Positions 61,836 to 64,000 of a stretch of 64,000 bases of DNA are shown in pieces. The position numbers and the translations under genes are program-made. Below the pieces are notes generated by a model that was given only the letters and a program-made list of their open reading frames with translations, was not told the origin of the DNA and did no database searches. Source of the DNA: Brachyhypopomus gauderio (lineage: Eukaryota; Chordata; Actinopteri; Gymnotiformes; Hypopomidae); NCBI RefSeq assembly GCF_052324685.1, contig NW_027506877.1:2125264-2189263 (forward strand), read 5' to 3'. How positions within the stretch are numbered: position 1 is the first letter of the stretch; every line of letters starts with the position of its first letter.

Positions 61836-64000
61836 CAGGTTAGCTGACTAGCAAGGCAGAACATGCATACACAAAAAAATTTGTGGATTTGAAAGATAGA
61901 AATATTGACCACAAATTAAATCATAAAGGTAGCTGGTGCTGGCTGATATTTATCACTTCATGTCTAGTACTGGTGTTTGAAAAATATTTAAATATCTCTA
62001 ATGAAATGATTTCTAGTGCCACACACAGTTGCTTTCCTCCGTTAGCTTTCTTTGTCTCGATGTGCAGGCAGTATTGGAGAAGCCAGCAGCTGGCACCGAT
62101 GCAGCCGTCAAAGTGGACAAGGTGGACAAGAAGGCCGTCGGTGTGGTGCGTGTCTGCTGCTCCAGTTTAGCTTTCATATGTGCAGCTTGGTCCAGTTTTG
62201 AATGGAGCTTTTGAAGAGCTGTTCAACCTCTCTCTTGTACAGGAGTCGAAGTCCTTTGCGATGAACATGTTTAAAGGGCAAATCAGTACCTCACAAGTGT
62301 TCCCCTTTCCATCAGGTATCTTGGCTTAACTTAAGCACACTTTAAGGGAAGAAACTATGTGTTTGGTATGTTTCTAAACATCACAGTGATGTTGCACTTG
62401 ATGAAGTTCTGTCAGATACTGCTGCGACGTCATTGTGGTAGCTACTTGTTGTGGTACTGGTAATTAATTCTACGTTTAAATTGTGAAGTTCATGCTGTGA
62501 AGTTTTACTTTTTAATATATTTCAGTGCTGAATGAGGACCAATCTCAGTTTCTCAGAGAGCTGGTGGGACCTTGTGAGAAATTTTTTGAAGTAAGTTTCA
62601 TTAATCAAATAAATCAAATAAAGAAGGCTATATTGTTAATATTTTTGTATTCTTATCTTTTTATATATGTTGTTTTTTGATCTCACAATGATTTCTTTCT
62701 CCATTTGCCCCATTGTGTGTGTGTGTGTGTGCGCTTGCGTGTAGGAGGTCAATGATCCTGCTAAGAATGATGCCCTGGAGAAGGTGGAAGACCACACCTT
62801 GGAGGGATTGAAGGAGATGGGGGCCTTTGGCCTGCAGGTGCCTGCTGAACTGGGCGGTGTGGGACTCAACAACACGCAGGTAAGCAGTTAGCACTGGGGA
62901 GAAAGGAGGCCAGCAGGGAGGAACATGGAGAAAGAGTGGGGAGAATAGAGGTGGACCTGGAGAGCCTGAGACCAGGAGGCACCTCACAAGGGAGATGCAC
63001 GCAACTCTGGATGTCTAATGAGCAAAAAGGAGGAGTGGATTGTGTAGAGGGAATATGTGGAAAAGGAGGGCAGAGATGATATCCAGCATCTGGTGTGTGT
63101 GTGTGTGTGTGTGTGTGTTGTCATCGTCAGTATGCCAGGCTGGTGGAGATCGTGGGTTTGCATGACCTTGGTGTGGGCATCACCCTTGGCGCACACCAGT
63201 CTATTGGCTTTAAGGGCATTCTCTTGTTTGGCAACCGGCAGCAGAAAGAGAAATACTTGCCTAAGTTGGCTTCAGGTAAGAGGTGACTGATGTAAATAAC
63301 ACAGCCAACACCCGGTGTCTGCACACCTAGCATTCATTTGTATGTGTCCTGTATCAGGACTGTTTAATTTAACATATCACTTTCTATTGGTTGTCTAGAA
63401 TCCTTAATGTGTTAAAGTCTTTTGCACATGCAACATTATACTATAGTCTAACAACATTATACTACAGTTTAACAGTACGGTAAAATGCACATGCACATTA
63501 TACTACAGTCCGTGTGATTATTTGTTTTGTTTGTTTGACCTTGCGGGTTGATTTTTAGTCTGTGTGACATGTTGTGCGTCGTTGTGCAGGGGAAACGATG
63601 GCGGCGTACTGCCTGACCGAGCCGGCTAGCGGCTCTGATGCAGCCTCCATCAGGACCACTGCTGTAGCCTCCCCGTGTGGGAAGTACTATACACTCAACG
63701 GGAGCAAGATCTGGATCAGGTGTGTAGGACGCACGCCACGTTTAAAGATGAGTCCACATACTCTCATGCTTGTGTGTACACACACACAACCAACAATTTG
63801 GGGTTTGGGCCACCAGGGGGCATCTGTATTTTATAAATACAGTACATCTATGCCAATAGCTTGAACTGAACACAGCAGTATACATCAGGCTACAGTTAGG
63901 TATGTGCATTGTGTGAGTGTGATTGTATGTTTTATGCATTAAATAATTTTTCCTTTGGCCCCCACCAGTAATGGAGGTCTGGCAGAGATATTTACTGTGT
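60661..64000 (+). CDS. acadvl: Very long-chain acyl-CoA dehydrogenase, mitochondrial (5' part)
   Basis: Nine coding exons are visible: 60661-60734, 61004-61073, 62068-62145, 62243-62315, 62526-62590, 62745-62879, 63131-63275, 63590-63719 and 63969 to the window edge. They join in frame to about 267 residues, roughly the first 40 percent of the protein. The first ~70 residues are basic, hydroxylated and weakly conserved, as for a mitochondrial transit peptide. From [13 protein letters not shown] the acyl-CoA dehydrogenase N-terminal helical domain follows, with [34 protein letters not shown], the FAD/substrate-binding [16 protein letters not shown] and SKIWISNGG. The enzyme catalyses the first beta-oxidation step for long-chain acyl-CoAs at the inner mitochondrial membrane. 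The exon 3 donor could shift by 3 nt. The catalytic Glu and the C-terminal dimer domain lie beyond the window. Confidence 0.96.
61780..61834. repeat. (GT)n in acadvl intron 2
   Basis: A pure GT run of about 55 bp. Confidence 0.95.
63093..63118. repeat. (TG)n before acadvl exon 7
   Basis: A short TG run ends 12 bp before the exon 7 acceptor at 63130; a similar run at about 62714-62731 precedes exon 6. Confidence 0.9.

Overview
The window is vertebrate nuclear DNA, most likely from a ray-finned fish and plausibly an otophysan. The protein families, intron structure, very dense (GT)n/(CA)n microsatellites, many Tc1/mariner copies, hAT and PIF/Harbinger elements and a tRNA-derived SINE all point there. 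Species placement is inference. No prokaryotic, organellar or CRISPR signal is present.

Layout. 1-14.0 kb: no recognisable gene; many long GT/CA/CT tracts and one clean PIF/Harbinger MITE (4478-5015). 14.8-19.9 kb (minus): a three-exon gene for a predicted secreted, cysteine-free, glycosylation-site-rich protein of about 1581 residues with two copies of a ~510-550 residue unit; I do not recognise the family. 21.1-21.7 kb (minus): a RING-finger gene resembling RNF227, with a short second coding exon that is easily missed. 23.5-25.4 kb (plus): a second RING-finger gene with a C-terminal membrane anchor (RNF183/RNF223-like) and a noncoding first exon. 28.5-43.1 kb (plus): complete dvl2 (15 coding exons, 750 residues: DIX, PDZ, DEP, conserved tail). 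44.7-50.0 kb: transposon cluster (CR1/L2-type LINE and three Tc1/mariner copies). 50.47-56.06 kb (minus): complete klhl10 (8 coding exons, 585 residues: BTB, BACK, six kelch repeats). 57.3-60.0 kb: SINE and an LTR-like sequence split by a MITE. 60.66 kb to the end (plus): 5' part of acadvl (first nine coding exons, cut by the window edge).

Context. dvl2 and acadvl are neighbours in mammals (human 17p13.1), and RNF227 maps to the same human band, so the block looks like a conserved neighbourhood. klhl10 sits between dvl2 and acadvl here, and the relative orientation of dvl2 and acadvl differs from human. The genes do not form one pathway: Wnt signalling (dvl2), CUL3 ubiquitin-ligase adaptor (klhl10), mitochondrial fatty-acid oxidation (acadvl) and two likely E3 ligases.

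Most of the rest is repeat. dvl2 introns hold a hAT element with a second element nested in it, another hAT-like element holding a LINE fragment and a MITE and ending 45 bp before an exon, and a decayed Tc1. klhl10 introns hold an internally deleted Tc1, a 54-57 bp minisatellite and a minisatellite apparently made from transposase sequence. The strongest candidate for something undescribed is the large repetitive secreted-protein gene at 14.8-19.9 kb.
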